A stretch of DNA of 51,134 nt from Desulfobacteraceae bacterium (GTDB taxonomy: Bacteria; Desulfobacterota; Desulfobacteria; Desulfobacterales; Desulfobacteraceae), in NCBI GenBank assembly GCA_016744295.1, contig JADGEQ010000049.1:1-51134 (forward strand), written 5' to 3'. A model generated the notes under the pieces. The model was given only the letters and a program-made list of their open reading frames with translations. It searched no databases and was not told where the DNA came from. Both the position numbers and the translations under genes were made by a program. The stretch's first letter is position 1. Each line of letters begins with the position of its first letter. Of this stretch, positions 7,683-17,308 are shown piece after piece.

Positions 7683-8648
7683 TCAAGCAAGGGGGAAATG
7701 ACAGGCCACCTGGCGATCTGGGGAAAGGTCTCTTAATTTTGGCATTGTTCCTTTGCATAGGTCCTGCCGGAAAATACACCTGGGATGAAAATGGCATCCC
7801 AAGGGCGGATTAATGGGGCTTGGCACATCTCCTTCCAGAATCGTGTGATGAAGCGCGATTGACGGATCTGTCACAGGGACGGCATCAATCAGTGCTCTGG
7901 AATAGGGATGGAAAGGCGTTTTAAAAAAATCTTCCACAGGCCCGGTCTCTACAATGCGCCCCAGGTACATGACAGCCAGACGGTCACAGATATGCTCCAC
8001 CACGCTCAAGTCATGGGAGATGAATAAAAAGGTCAGATCTTCATCCTGCTTGAGATCCTTTAGCAGGTTAATTACCTGGGCCTGAATAGAGACATCCAGG
8101 GCTGAAACGGGCTCGTCTGCCAGAATGAATTCAGGCCCAACGGCAAGGGCACGGGCGATGATAATTCTCTGGCGCTGTCCACCGGAAAATTCATGGGGAT
8201 ACCGGTCCCGGTGCTCCGGCCTGAGACCAACCTTGTCCATAAGTTCAAGGACCTTCTCCCTGCGAAATGCTCGGTTGCCCATCCCATGTATAATCAGGGG
8301 CTCTTCAATGGCAGCACCAATCTTTTTTTTTGGATTTAAGGCTGAAAAAGGATCCTGATAAATGATCTGGGCTTTTTTCCGAAATCCCTTTAATCCGGGT
8401 TTGCTCAAATTGATCAGGTTTTCTCCGGCATAATGAACAATGCCATGGGTCAATTCCTCCAACCGCAGCAGCACTTTTCCCAGGGTGGACTTGCCGCAAC
8501 CGGATTCTCCGACAACCCCAAATGTTTCCCCCTTGATAATGTCCAGGCTGATATCATCCACGGCCTTGACCAACACACTTTTCCCTTTTTTTTTAATGGG
8601 ATAGTACTTTTTTACGTTGCGGGCAGATAAAAGGATTGGATCTGTCAT
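7683..8648 (-). CDS. dppF: peptide ABC transporter ATP-binding protein, DppF/OppF type
   Basis: This is the second ATPase of a Dpp/Opp-type importer. Walker A GESGCGKST, signature FSGGQRQRI, Walker B FILADEP and the H-loop ISHDL are intact, and the C-terminal oligopeptide-transporter extension ends with HPRC and a second cysteine (the OppF/DppF cysteine cluster CxxxxxxC), which in this family can hold a 4Fe-4S cluster. I start at 8648, where AAGAAGGT lies 6 nt before the ATG; the frame can extend ten codons upstream to 8678 but would then overlap dppD. It is the last gene of the peptidase-dppABCDF operon. Peptide rather than nickel or sugar uptake is favoured by the linked peptidase. Confidence 0.9.
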   Translation of the reverse strand: MTDPILLSARNVKKYYPIKKKGKSVLVKAVDDISLDIIKGETFGVVGESGCGKSTLGKVLLRLEELTHGIVHYAGENLINLSKPGLKGFRKKAQIIYQDPFSALNPKKKIGAAIEEPLIIHGMGNRAFRREKVLELMDKVGLRPEHRDRYPHEFSGGQRQRIIIARALAVGPEFILADEPVSALDVSIQAQVINLLKDLKQDEDLTFLFISHDLSVVEHICDRLAVMYLGRIVETGPVEDFFKTPFHPYSRALIDAVPVTDPSIALHHTILEGDVPSPINPPLGCHFHPRCIFRQDLCKGTMPKLRDLSPDRQVACHFPLA

Positions 8649-8664
8649 TGTTACCTTCTTTTGA

Positions 8665-9639
8665 TTATTCAGATTCATAAAGCCAGCACCGGGAAAAATG
8701 ATCGGTTAACACTTCTTTCCATGGAGGCATTTGGTTTTTGCAAATTTCTTTTACCTTGGGACACCGCTCCTGAAAGGCACACCCCTTCGGCAGATTGTCC
8801 AGGGATGGCACAATACCGGGAATAGGGATAAGTCGTTTTGTACCGGAACCAATTTTTGGCAGTGAATCAAACAACCCCTGGGTGTAGGGGTGAAGCGGAT
8901 GGGTAAACAATTGGGAAACAGATGCTTTTTCTACAATTTTTCCTGCATACATAACAAGAACGGTTTGGGCTGTCTGGGCCACCACTCCCAGGTCATGGGT
9001 GATCAAGATCACCGACATGCCGATCTCTCGTTTAAGTCGGTTGATCAGGTGGAGAATCTGGGCTTGGATGGTAACATCTAGCGCCGTGGTGGGTTCATCC
9101 GCAATCATGATGTCAGGATGGCAGGAGAGGGCCATGGCGATCATTACCCGCTGGCGCATACCGCCGGACAACTGGTGAGGATAGGCATTTACCCGAGATT
9201 CTGGTTCCGGAATTCCCACCAGAGACAACATGTAAACGGCTTCTTTTAATGCCTGTTGTTTATCCATATCCCGATGTTTTTGAATGACTTCCATCAATTG
9301 AAAGCCGGCTGTCAGGACCGGATTTAAGGAGGTCATGGGTTCTTGAAAAATCATGGAGATTTCATTGCCCCGGATTTTGGTCATCTCTCGTTTGTTCAGT
9401 TTGGTTAAATCATTTCCCTTAAAGTAAATGGACCCATTGGTGACAGCCCCCTGGGTTTCGGGTATCAACCCCATTATGGAAAGGGCGGTCACGCTTTTCC
9501 CTGATCCGCTTTCTCCCACAATGGCCAGGGTTTCTTGCTCGAAAAGTGAAAGACTCACCCTGTCCACAGCTGTGATGGGCGTGTTTTTGGTAAAAAACCG
9601 AGTGGTAAGATTATCGATGCAAAGTAAGGGGGATGTCAT
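8665..9639 (-). CDS. dppD: peptide ABC transporter ATP-binding protein, DppD/OppD type
   Basis: This is the first ATPase of the importer, with Walker A GESGSGKSV, Q-loop FQEPMTSLNP, signature LSGGMRQRV, Walker B IMIADEP and H-loop ITHDLGVV. The C-terminal region GCAFQERCPKVKEICKNQ is the cysteine-bearing oligopeptide/dipeptide transporter domain typical of DppD/OppD. It forms a heterodimer with DppF in the cytoplasm and drives DppB/DppC. The gap to dppF is 16 bp, and to dppC upstream 29 bp. The ribosome-binding site is weak (TTGGAAAAA). Confidence 0.92.
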   Translation of the reverse strand: MTSPLLCIDNLTTRFFTKNTPITAVDRVSLSLFEQETLAIVGESGSGKSVTALSIMGLIPETQGAVTNGSIYFKGNDLTKLNKREMTKIRGNEISMIFQEPMTSLNPVLTAGFQLMEVIQKHRDMDKQQALKEAVYMLSLVGIPEPESRVNAYPHQLSGGMRQRVMIAMALSCHPDIMIADEPTTALDVTIQAQILHLINRLKREIGMSVILITHDLGVVAQTAQTVLVMYAGKIVEKASVSQLFTHPLHPYTQGLFDSLPKIGSGTKRLIPIPGIVPSLDNLPKGCAFQERCPKVKEICKNQMPPWKEVLTDHFSRCWLYESE

Positions 9640-9668
9640 GATTTATTTTTCCAAAAAGGAGATCAAAT

Positions 9669-10505
9669 TTAAGTCCTGAGGGAGGGGTCCAGCACATCCC
9701 GCATCCCGTCTCCAAACACATTGAATCCCAGAACCAGCAGCAAAATGGCAAGACCGGGAAAGGCGGCCACGTGGGGCGCTAATTGAAGATATTGTCGTCC
9801 TTCGGACAGCATGGCACCCCATTCAGGCTGGGGCGGCTGTGCCCCCAGGCCCAAGAAACCAAGCGCGGCAGCCTGGAGTACGGCGGTTCCCATGCCGAGT
9901 GTTGCATAAACAATAATCGGTGCCAGGGCATTGGGCAGGATATGGCCGAAAATGGTTCGGGTATGGCTGCCACCCATGTGCCGCACCGACTGGACAAAAA
10001 GCTGTTCTTTGAGCAACAACACGCTGGACCTGACGATCCTGGCATAATGGGGAATATAGACAATGCCCACCGCAATCATGGTATTAATGAGGCTGGGTCC
10101 CAGGATTGCCGCAATAAAAATGGCCATTAAGATGGCGGGAAATGCCAGGAGCACATCCATGACCCGCATGATAATGGCATCGGTTGTTTTACCGAAATAG
10201 CCGGCAAAAAGGCCCAGGATAGTTCCCGGAACAAGGGAAATACTCACAGAAACAAGCCCGATCATCAAGGAAATCCGGCTGCCATGGATGACCCGGGTCA
10301 AAATATCCCGGCCCAGAGAGTCCGTGCCAAACCAATGGGCCATGGACGGGGGCTGGAGTCGGTCCAGGGGTGCCGGTAAAAAAGGGTCATAGGGTGCGAG
10401 CATACTGCCAAACATGGCAACAAAGAGGATAAAACAAACAATCCCCAATCCAAGTACGGCATTTTTGTTTTTTAGTAAATCGGTAAACAATTCCCATTTA
10501 TTCAT
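9669..10505 (-). CDS. dppC: peptide ABC transporter permease, DppC type
   Basis: This inner-membrane subunit of the importer has 278 residues. An N-terminal OppC-type segment (helix about 16-36, then PYDPFLPAP and HWFGTDSLGRDILTR) leads to a binding-protein-dependent transport domain with five hydrophobic segments. The EAA-like coupling loop is SVRHMGGSHTRTIFGHILPNALAP (about 165-190) and contacts the ATPases. The HWFGTDSLGRD motif is characteristic of DppC/OppC/NikC. It is separated from dppB by 5 bp and is part of the same transcript. Confidence 0.92.
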   Translation of the reverse strand: MNKWELFTDLLKNKNAVLGLGIVCFILFVAMFGSMLAPYDPFLPAPLDRLQPPSMAHWFGTDSLGRDILTRVIHGSRISLMIGLVSVSISLVPGTILGLFAGYFGKTTDAIIMRVMDVLLAFPAILMAIFIAAILGPSLINTMIAVGIVYIPHYARIVRSSVLLLKEQLFVQSVRHMGGSHTRTIFGHILPNALAPIIVYATLGMGTAVLQAAALGFLGLGAQPPQPEWGAMLSEGRQYLQLAPHVAAFPGLAILLLVLGFNVFGDGMRDVLDPSLRT

Positions 10506-10510
10506 TTGTG

Positions 10511-11524
10511 TTATCCCTCGTCAACCCGGATTCTCGGGTCTAAAAATGCATAGAGCAAATCCACGGTAAGATTAATCAGGGCCATGAGTACGGCAAAAAT
10601 CAAAATACAGGCCTGGACCGCATTATAATCCCTTCCCATGAGGGAATCCACCACAAACCGACCCAGTCCGGGCCAGGAAAAAATGGTTTCCGTGAGCACG
10701 GCACCACCCAGCAGCAGACCCATATTAATACCCAAAACCGTAACAATTGGCAGGCAGGCATTGCCCAGTGCATGGCGCCAAATGACCACCTGTTCCTCCA
10801 TGCCTTTGGCACGGGCCGTACGGATATAATCCTGGTTCAACACTTCCAGCATGGATGAGCGGGTAATCCGCGCTATGATGGCCATGGGAATGGTGGAAAG
10901 GGTAATCGCCGGCATGATTAAATGAAGCACGCCGTCCTTAAAAGCTGCAAGGTCCAGGTGAATCAGGGCATCCAAAAGTACAAAGCCTGTAATGGGTTCA
11001 AGATCCACGGCCAGGTCCATTCTCCCCATCATGGGCAGAACCTGGAAATGGACGGAAAAAAGATAAATCATCATCAATCCCAGCCAAAAGACAGGAATTG
11101 AAACTCCGACAAGGGCTGACAACATGGCAGTGTAGTCAATGACAGTATTCTTGTATACGGCGGACAAGATGCCTGCCAGGACACCGAACACCGTAGCGAT
11201 GAGCATGCCGACAACAGAAAGCTCAATGGTGGCGACCATCCGGGGGATAATTTCCTGGATGACCGGTGCACCGGTCCGGATTGAATAGCCAAAATCACCC
11301 ACCAACATATTCTTTGCAAAGATAAAGTATTGCACCGCAAGGGACCGGTTCAAGCCCAGTTGTTCTCTGAGTGATGCCAGTTCTTCAGGTGAGGCAAGCT
11401 CTCCCAAAAGAAGTTGGGCAGGGTCTCCGGGGATCATTCTCAGCATGAAAAAGACCACCACGGAAACCCCTGCCACAATCAGGATCAATTGGAACAATCT
11501 CCTTATGATCAGGGAAAAGTTCAT
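10511..11524 (-). CDS. dppB: peptide ABC transporter permease, DppB type
   Basis: This 337-residue inner-membrane subunit pairs with DppC. The N-terminus (helix about 9-30, FMLRMIPGDPAQLLLGE) and the following segment RRTGAPV-like IRTGAPVIQEI are typical of DppB/OppB/NikB permeases, followed by five more hydrophobic segments. The coupling loop DYIRTARAKGMEEQVVIWRHALGNACLP lies near 235-262. The protein ends with FLDPRIR, another family hallmark. It begins 6 bp after the dppA stop codon, so the two are co-transcribed. Confidence 0.92.
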   Translation of the reverse strand: MNFSLIIRRLFQLILIVAGVSVVVFFMLRMIPGDPAQLLLGELASPEELASLREQLGLNRSLAVQYFIFAKNMLVGDFGYSIRTGAPVIQEIIPRMVATIELSVVGMLIATVFGVLAGILSAVYKNTVIDYTAMLSALVGVSIPVFWLGLMMIYLFSVHFQVLPMMGRMDLAVDLEPITGFVLLDALIHLDLAAFKDGVLHLIMPAITLSTIPMAIIARITRSSMLEVLNQDYIRTARAKGMEEQVVIWRHALGNACLPIVTVLGINMGLLLGGAVLTETIFSWPGLGRFVVDSLMGRDYNAVQACILIFAVLMALINLTVDLLYAFLDPRIRVDEG

Positions 11525-11530
11525 TAAAAT

Positions 11531-13081
11531 CTACTTTTTCCAGACCATTTCAAGGGAGTTGAGTCCATTGGGTCGTAGGGGGATATCCTGAACCTTTTTG
11601 TTAAAACAGCGTACCACCTTGGTATGGGCAATGGGCATCCAGGGCGCCTGGTCATGGGCAATGACCTGGGCTTTTTTGTAATATTCGGTTCTTGCCGCTT
11701 TATCAAAGGTTTTCTGAGCCTTTTTTACCAAATCAGTAAATTCAGCATTTTTCCAGATGGCGACGTTGGAAGCGCCCGGTATCTTGGCTGTATCAGCAGA
11801 CAAAAGACCATACAAAAAATTGTCCGGATCTGCATTGCCGCCCAGCCATCCGAGCATACACAGATCATGCTCTCCATTGGAGGTTTTTTTCAAATATGTT
11901 CCCCAGTCATAGCGGACAATCTTACATTTGATGCCCACGGCAGACAGGTAGGCCTGAATCAGTTCTGCTGTTTTTACAGGGTCCGGCATATAGGCGCGGG
12001 ATACGGGCATGGCCCAGAGTTCTATTTCACGGGTTCGATCAAACCCGGCTTCTTTTAGCAGGGCTTTTGCTTTGGCAGGATCATAATCATAGGGTGCAAC
12101 CGCATCATTATAACTCCAGATACTCGGAGCAAAAGGGTTTTTAGCCGGTATGGCAAGCCCCTGAAATAGTGTCTGAATCAAGATATTCTTATCCACGGCA
12201 TGGTTGATCGCCTGTCTGACCCTTGGATCGGCAAGATAAGGTTTGCTGGTGTTGATGGCAATATACCCCACATTGACACTGGCATTTTCCTTGACCACCA
12301 GGTTTTTATTCTTTTTTACAAGTGTGATGGAATCCGGGTCCAGGTCATCGGCAATATCAATGGATCCGGACTGAAGGGCCATCAGACGAGTGGAGGTTTC
12401 CGGGATGGATTTGATAATGATTTTTTTCAGCTTGGAAGGGCCACCCCAATAGCTGTCATTTCGGATAAGGGAAATATGATCGTCCCTTACCCATTTATCA
12501 AAAATAAAAGGGCCGGTTCCCACAGGATGGGTACCGATTTGATCTTTATACTCAGCCATGGCTTTGGGAGACAAAATCGGGCAGAGCCAGAGGGCCAGGT
12601 TGTTGATCAAGGGGGCATAGGGCATCTTTGTGGTCAGGGAGATGGTATAGTCATCAATTATTTTGATTTCTGTAACATACTTTAAAGACAGACTTAAGTA
12701 TTTCCACTTGCCATACCCGTGGAAGGGGTGATCCTTGTCAATGATTCTGGCAAATGAATCATAAACAGCCTTTGAATTAAAATCTGTGCCGTCATGGAAT
12801 TTAACCCCTTTTCTCAAATTAAAGGTCCAGATCAGCCCGTCATCGGATACCTTCCAGGATTCAGCCAGCTGGGGTTCAACATCCATGGAATTGTCACCAA
12901 ACTTTACCAGGTTTTCAAGTATCTGGATTCCAGCTTTAATGGATTCCCCATCTGTTGCCTGGGCCAGGTCCAGCATGACCGAGTCTCCTCCCCTTCCCCA
13001 CATCAATGTGTCGCTTGCCGCCATTGACAGGGAGGGAACAAAAATCAGAATGGCAAATAATGCGCCTAAATACTTTTTCAT
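11531..13081 (-). CDS. dppA: peptide ABC transporter substrate-binding protein, DppA type
   Basis: This periplasmic binding protein of the SBP_bac_5 family (516 residues) is the usual length for DppA/OppA. A signal peptide spans about 1-21 (SLSMAA). The family signature ESWKVSDDGLIWTFNLRKGVKFHDGTDF lies near 67-95, and the C-terminal region DLCMLGWLGGNADPDNFLYGL is conserved. It delivers ligand to DppB/DppC. A strong ribosome-binding site (AAGGAG, 6 nt before ATG) supports the start. It lies 57 bp downstream of the M14 peptidase gene. Ligand specificity (di-, oligo- or pyroglutamyl peptide) cannot be read from sequence. Confidence 0.93.
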   Translation of the reverse strand: MKKYLGALFAILIFVPSLSMAASDTLMWGRGGDSVMLDLAQATDGESIKAGIQILENLVKFGDNSMDVEPQLAESWKVSDDGLIWTFNLRKGVKFHDGTDFNSKAVYDSFARIIDKDHPFHGYGKWKYLSLSLKYVTEIKIIDDYTISLTTKMPYAPLINNLALWLCPILSPKAMAEYKDQIGTHPVGTGPFIFDKWVRDDHISLIRNDSYWGGPSKLKKIIIKSIPETSTRLMALQSGSIDIADDLDPDSITLVKKNKNLVVKENASVNVGYIAINTSKPYLADPRVRQAINHAVDKNILIQTLFQGLAIPAKNPFAPSIWSYNDAVAPYDYDPAKAKALLKEAGFDRTREIELWAMPVSRAYMPDPVKTAELIQAYLSAVGIKCKIVRYDWGTYLKKTSNGEHDLCMLGWLGGNADPDNFLYGLLSADTAKIPGASNVAIWKNAEFTDLVKKAQKTFDKAARTEYYKKAQVIAHDQAPWMPIAHTKVVRCFNKKVQDIPLRPNGLNSLEMVWKK

Positions 13082-13138
13082 TTTTTTCTCCTTAATTCAT
13101 TTTCTGCTTAATTACTCACACCTCATTTTTACTATTTG

Positions 13139-16100
13139 TTACAGGCCAGCGGCCTGGGAAACGCAATATTCAAATTTGCCGGGCACAGAACTTTGAACCT
13201 CACATGGCCGATCGGTTTTCAGTGCCTGAATCAGAGTCTTCTGGATCATAAAATGCGCTGTTATACACAGGGCCAAGTTTTCGCCATGGGCAACTTCATC
13301 CGGGACTTCTACAATTACTTCGGATCGGGTAATATCCGGGTATTGCACAGCAAAGTTAAAGCTTCGGGCTCGACCCAGAAGGGGCAGCGCTGTCAACTCT
13401 GTATTGTCAGCCGGAGGGAAGACCTGGGGTTCTGGAATACGGGCATATTTTTGGTACAAACCTGTAATTCGTTTGTTGGCAGCCATAATCTTTTGAGATC
13501 CTGCCATGGCAGTTCGCAAAGTTTCTGCCAGTTCTAGGGCTGTCCCAAAAAGCGGATGGTCCTTGTCTTCGATAAAAGGCAGGTGTACATAGACAAATGC
13601 ACGGGGTATCCAGAATTCTCTGAATCCTTTGGGAAGATATCCGGCATAGGGCTGACACCATTCATGATTGGGCACCCCGTGAAGGTCTGCCATTAGTTCG
13701 GGCAGCCATCGGTGCCAGAGCCGCTGTTTGGCAAGGGCTTCGGAAAATGCAGGCGGGTGCTTAAAATACTGGTCATAAAATTCAGCACCCAGGGCATTGT
13801 AGCGGGCCGCATGGAGAATATCGCAATTGTTTTTGACATACAGGCTCTCAAAGGCGGCAACTCCGTCTACATTTTCCAAGGGGATAAATACCGCGTTGGC
13901 AGTTTCAAGATAGGATTGTCCCTGGGGGCTTGCTATAAATTCAATAAATTTCAGTGCTGCATTGGTACTGGAAACTTCATTGGCATGGTGTCGGGCATTA
14001 AACAAAACGGTGGGTTTTGTGAGCCGTAACCGGGGAATGGACACCTGATGCCCCCTGACCCGATAGGCTTCCACGGCATAAATGGGCCTTCCCTGTAAAG
14101 ATTTTGCAATTTCCCAGACCCGGATATGGGGCATTTCGTTCAAGCGGGCCAAATGCCTGACAACGGTTTCTGACATCAGCAAAACCTCTTCGGGTACGGG
14201 CCCCGGGATGGTTTCAACGCCAGCCAGCTCATCCCTTTCCAGTGGCAGATTCAATATGAGTGAAAATGGACCTTTCGCAACAGAACAGCCGGACAATGTC
14301 CAATTTTCAGTGTTAAGGACAAGGGTGTCAAATGGCAGGGGAGGGGATTCTAAACCGCCGGAGGAGGCAAGGGATGTTTTTGCAGGAATTGCCTGGATAA
14401 AAGCCCTCGGGCCCTTGTGGCCGGCACTGGAACAAACCCTGGGTAAAATCTGTCCAAGTTTCAGGGATTCGGAAAGTTTGTGTTTTAAGGCAAATTGTTC
14501 AAAGGATTTTAGCAGGAAAAAATAAATATCCTCATGGAGTTTTTCCATGGGGCTGATCTGCTCGTCCATGAAGCCAAGTCTATAATTGCTTTCATCTATG
14601 AAAACGTCCACCTGGATAGATTCAAAAAATGCCTGAAGTCTGTCAAAAGATTCTGATTGAATCCGGGTTTCCATGGCAGCGATCAGGTCCCGCATAAAAA
14701 CCGTTTGGAATTGATACCAAAACTGATCCCGATCTGTGGGAATGGATTGATCCAGCAGACTTTTTTTCCCCACCCCAATGGTGATACCGGCACAGGTTGG
14801 GGAAACCGTTCCCAGGCCCGGGTTTGATGCCATATAGTCAAATGTGTGGAAAAATGGTGAGAACCTGTCTTGAAAAACGAGTGTCTGGTTTTTATCAAAA
14901 GCGGTCAGGCAGTAGACCTCTTCTTGTGTCTCCTCTTTTGAAATCGTCACGGCATCTTCAGGGATATCCAATTTTTTTGCAAGGATTTCTGCTGCGGGAT
15001 ATAATTCATGAAGCCATCGGTGGTTTAATTCCAGCCCATTGGGTTCCTCATTAAAGGGGCGGTATCCAATATGGATACGGGCGGGTCTTTTGGCCTGCAA
15101 TACCGGCAGATCAAGGTCCAGAATACGGCAAATCCCGGGTTTAAACGCATTAAAAACCCTTACATCCGGTTGGTACCCTTTTGCTGTAAGGGTCATCTCA
15201 ATTTTGCCCTTCATCTGGATCCGGATATCCATTGGTTTGCTTGTCCAGACCTCGCACAAAATGGGGCCGCTTCCCTTCTTTATTGAAGATACGGCGGTCA
15301 TGATGGCGCTGATTTCCGATACCAGGGAAAATTCATGGACAACAGAACAAGGATTTTTATGAGATGAGGCTGTTTCCCCTTTACCACCGGCGGGAACAGA
15401 AAACCGAGTAATCTGATTTCTGAGGGCCTGTGATCGGGAGAATCCGGGGCCGCCCTGATTCAGGGCCAGGTCAACCCAGGAGGAAAGGTGTGTGGAAAAA
15501 GCCTGTGCTGTTCCACTGATATGCACAGGCCCTGCCGGGTCAGGGAATCGGACAATAAGGCCATGGCTTTCGGTAAGACCATCGGAGGTTTTCTCCTCAA
15601 TAAGCAAATGTCGGGGGCTGGAAGGGGGTTGCTTTTTGTTCTGATGAATAACAACCAGCGGAAAAAAAATAGCAGTGGACGCCATCGTCATCGCGCATAC
15701 GGCATCACACAGTGCAAGCCCGGTAGGATAAGAGATACCCTCGGGCCTGATGGTCCAAACGGCATCCAGTTCCCGGCGACCTGGAATGGCTGAATTTTTT
15801 TTATACAGAGGGGAAAAATCCAATGGATGGAAGGGGGAAGGAGGGGCATCTTGTTTTTTCTCCAATTGTACCGGTCCGGCCACAAGGCAGATCTCTCCCA
15901 CGGCCCTGTCGTTGATACAGCATCCAGACAAAACATTGCCAAACGTAAACTCTCCGGTCAAGGTTTCACCGGCTGCCAATCTGCTGATCCCGGATTTATC
16001 CTGTAAAACGGCAGATGGTGGCACTTGTTTTATGGGGCTTGCGGCCAGACAATTGATAACCATCCCAAGGGCCTGTGCTGAATTACTTTGGATATGAATC

Positions 16101-16411
16101 TGGTGGCTGTCTGTTTTTTTAATGGATATGGATTGTGATGCACTATCATTCAGCGGATGCAAGTCCAGGTAAAGGCGGCAGGTTTTTTGAGGGGCCTCAT
16201 GTTTTTGAATAAGTATCGGTCCATTAAATGAGATGGTTTCAAAACTGAGACGGGCACAAAGATTGAGTATTCCAGACCATACTTCAGGGTTTTTCAAGTC
16301 TTTGGACACGACCAGGTTAAGATTAAGATCATCAAATCCATTTGCCCCCCGGGCTTTGGTAAAAAGCTCCCTGGTGTCAAACAAAAAATCAAGTGTAATT
16401 ATTTTCAGCAT
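13139..16411 (-). CDS. large M14-family zinc carboxypeptidase-like protein (1090 aa)
   Basis: The C-terminal part (about 745-1065) is an M14 zinc carboxypeptidase domain. It shows the HxxE zinc motif in RHHANE (H809, E812), the ENVDG segment (846-850) and a second zinc-ligand candidate H911 in DLHGVPNHEW. The catalytic glutamate is probably in EVIVEVPDEV (about 1031-1040). The first ~700 residues match no domain I recognise. No signal peptide is visible, so it may act in the cytoplasm on imported peptides. At 1090 residues it is about three times a typical M14 enzyme. It is first in the operon that continues with dppABCDF and is divergent from the gntR-pxpABC operon, so peptide import, trimming and 5-oxoproline recycling look linked. 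Confidence 0.78.
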   Translation of the reverse strand: MLKIITLDFLFDTRELFTKARGANGFDDLNLNLVVSKDLKNPEVWSGILNLCARLSFETISFNGPILIQKHEAPQKTCRLYLDLHPLNDSASQSISIKKTDSHQIHIQSNSAQALGMVINCLAASPIKQVPPSAVLQDKSGISRLAAGETLTGEFTFGNVLSGCCINDRAVGEICLVAGPVQLEKKQDAPPSPFHPLDFSPLYKKNSAIPGRRELDAVWTIRPEGISYPTGLALCDAVCAMTMASTAIFFPLVVIHQNKKQPPSSPRHLLIEEKTSDGLTESHGLIVRFPDPAGPVHISGTAQAFSTHLSSWVDLALNQGGPGFSRSQALRNQITRFSVPAGGKGETASSHKNPCSVVHEFSLVSEISAIMTAVSSIKKGSGPILCEVWTSKPMDIRIQMKGKIEMTLTAKGYQPDVRVFNAFKPGICRILDLDLPVLQAKRPARIHIGYRPFNEEPNGLELNHRWLHELYPAAEILAKKLDIPEDAVTISKEETQEEVYCLTAFDKNQTLVFQDRFSPFFHTFDYMASNPGLGTVSPTCAGITIGVGKKSLLDQSIPTDRDQFWYQFQTVFMRDLIAAMETRIQSESFDRLQAFFESIQVDVFIDESNYRLGFMDEQISPMEKLHEDIYFFLLKSFEQFALKHKLSESLKLGQILPRVCSSAGHKGPRAFIQAIPAKTSLASSGGLESPPLPFDTLVLNTENWTLSGCSVAKGPFSLILNLPLERDELAGVETIPGPVPEEVLLMSETVVRHLARLNEMPHIRVWEIAKSLQGRPIYAVEAYRVRGHQVSIPRLRLTKPTVLFNARHHANEVSSTNAALKFIEFIASPQGQSYLETANAVFIPLENVDGVAAFESLYVKNNCDILHAARYNALGAEFYDQYFKHPPAFSEALAKQRLWHRWLPELMADLHGVPNHEWCQPYAGYLPKGFREFWIPRAFVYVHLPFIEDKDHPLFGTALELAETLRTAMAGSQKIMAANKRITGLYQKYARIPEPQVFPPADNTELTALPLLGRARSFNFAVQYPDITRSEVIVEVPDEVAHGENLALCITAHFMIQKTLIQALKTDRPCEVQSSVPGKFEYCVSQAAGL

Positions 16412-16481
16412 GGACGCAGCACCTTTAATGGGTCAATTTATGTTTCTTCCCATGGAAGGTAAAACCATAATATATAATTTT

Positions 16482-16535
16482 AATATATGTCAAGTATATT
16501 TATTGTCGAATCATAAAATATACTTGATATATATT
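16482..16535. promoter_or_regulatory. 20-bp inverted repeat in the divergent peptidase/gntR promoter region
   Basis: Two 20-bp arms at 16482-16501 and 16516-16535 are reverse complements with a single mismatch; the core is TCAAGTATATTT / AAATATACTTGA with a 14-nt spacer. It sits between the minus-strand peptidase-dpp operon and the plus-strand gntR gene. The right arm contains TTGATA (16524-16529), followed 17 bp later by TAATAC, a poor -35/-10 pair. It is a natural candidate operator for the adjacent GntR protein. Confidence 0.5.
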
Positions 16536-16589
16536 CATCTATTATGTAATACTTAAGTTTAAATGATCGGGCAAAATTAAGGACAAGGT

Positions 16590-17282
16590 ATGAGCACAAA
16601 AATCAAAACCCAAAAAATTCCAAAGCAGCCCTTGGCAGTAACTGCCTACGAAACAATCCTCAGCCGGATTATCTGTCTTGAATATCAGCCCAGTCAGCAT
16701 CTGGATGAAAGTCAGTTGATGGACGATCTTGGTATCGGCAGAACGCCCATACGGGAAGCCCTGGTCCGCCTGCACGGAGAAAAAATGGTGGAGTCCCAGC
16801 CCAACCGGGGCGTGATTGTCCGGCCCATTACCCTGCAGAATACCAAGTCCATGTTCGAAAGTATGGGTATCTTTGAGTTTGGCGTCGTTGATATCGCTGT
16901 CAATAAAGACTGCACAACCTTTATCCAGAAGATGAAGGCGGCAAACAATAAAATCCAGACAGCTGTTGAATCAAACGATTTATTGGGCATGGTGGAAGCC
17001 AACCATTTGTTTCATATTAATTTTGCCGAGTGTTCCCGAAATGAATTTTTGATCCGGGCGATCCATGATGTCAGAAGCGAAGCCAAACGGCTTTCCTATT
17101 TGTCTTACAATAATATTATCGGATCGGGTAAAAACCTTGGGCCCTATTACAAATTAGTGGTCGAAGAGCATGACAAGATGATTGTCTGCCTTGAAAATCA
17201 TGAGACCAAAAAGCTCAAAGAATTATTAACAGACCATATTTCAACCTTCAGGGAACGGATCATCCTTTTCATGGTATCCTGA
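16590..17282 (+). CDS. GntR-family (FCD-type) transcriptional regulator
   Basis: This 230-residue regulator has a winged helix-turn-helix at about 10-75 (DESQLMDDLGIGRTPIREALVRL, wing EKMVESQPNRGVIVRPI) and an all-helical FCD effector domain from about 90 to 225. FCD domains bind carboxylates, often through a metal site with Asp/His residues; H134/H138-like positions in EANHLFHINF and H181-like in VEEHDKMI fit. It is first on the plus strand, 26 bp before pxpA, and divergent from the peptidase-dpp operon, so it likely controls both sides. 5-Oxoproline or a related amino-acid derivative is a guess for the effector. AAGGACAAGGT precedes the ATG. Confidence 0.9.
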   Translation: MSTKIKTQKIPKQPLAVTAYETILSRIICLEYQPSQHLDESQLMDDLGIGRTPIREALVRLHGEKMVESQPNRGVIVRPITLQNTKSMFESMGIFEFGVVDIAVNKDCTTFIQKMKAANNKIQTAVESNDLLGMVEANHLFHINFAECSRNEFLIRAIHDVRSEAKRLSYLSYNNIIGSGKNLGPYYKLVVEEHDKMIVCLENHETKKLKELLTDHISTFRERIILFMVS

Positions 17283-17308
17283 CATGGAGTGATAAAAATA
17301 GGTGAGCA

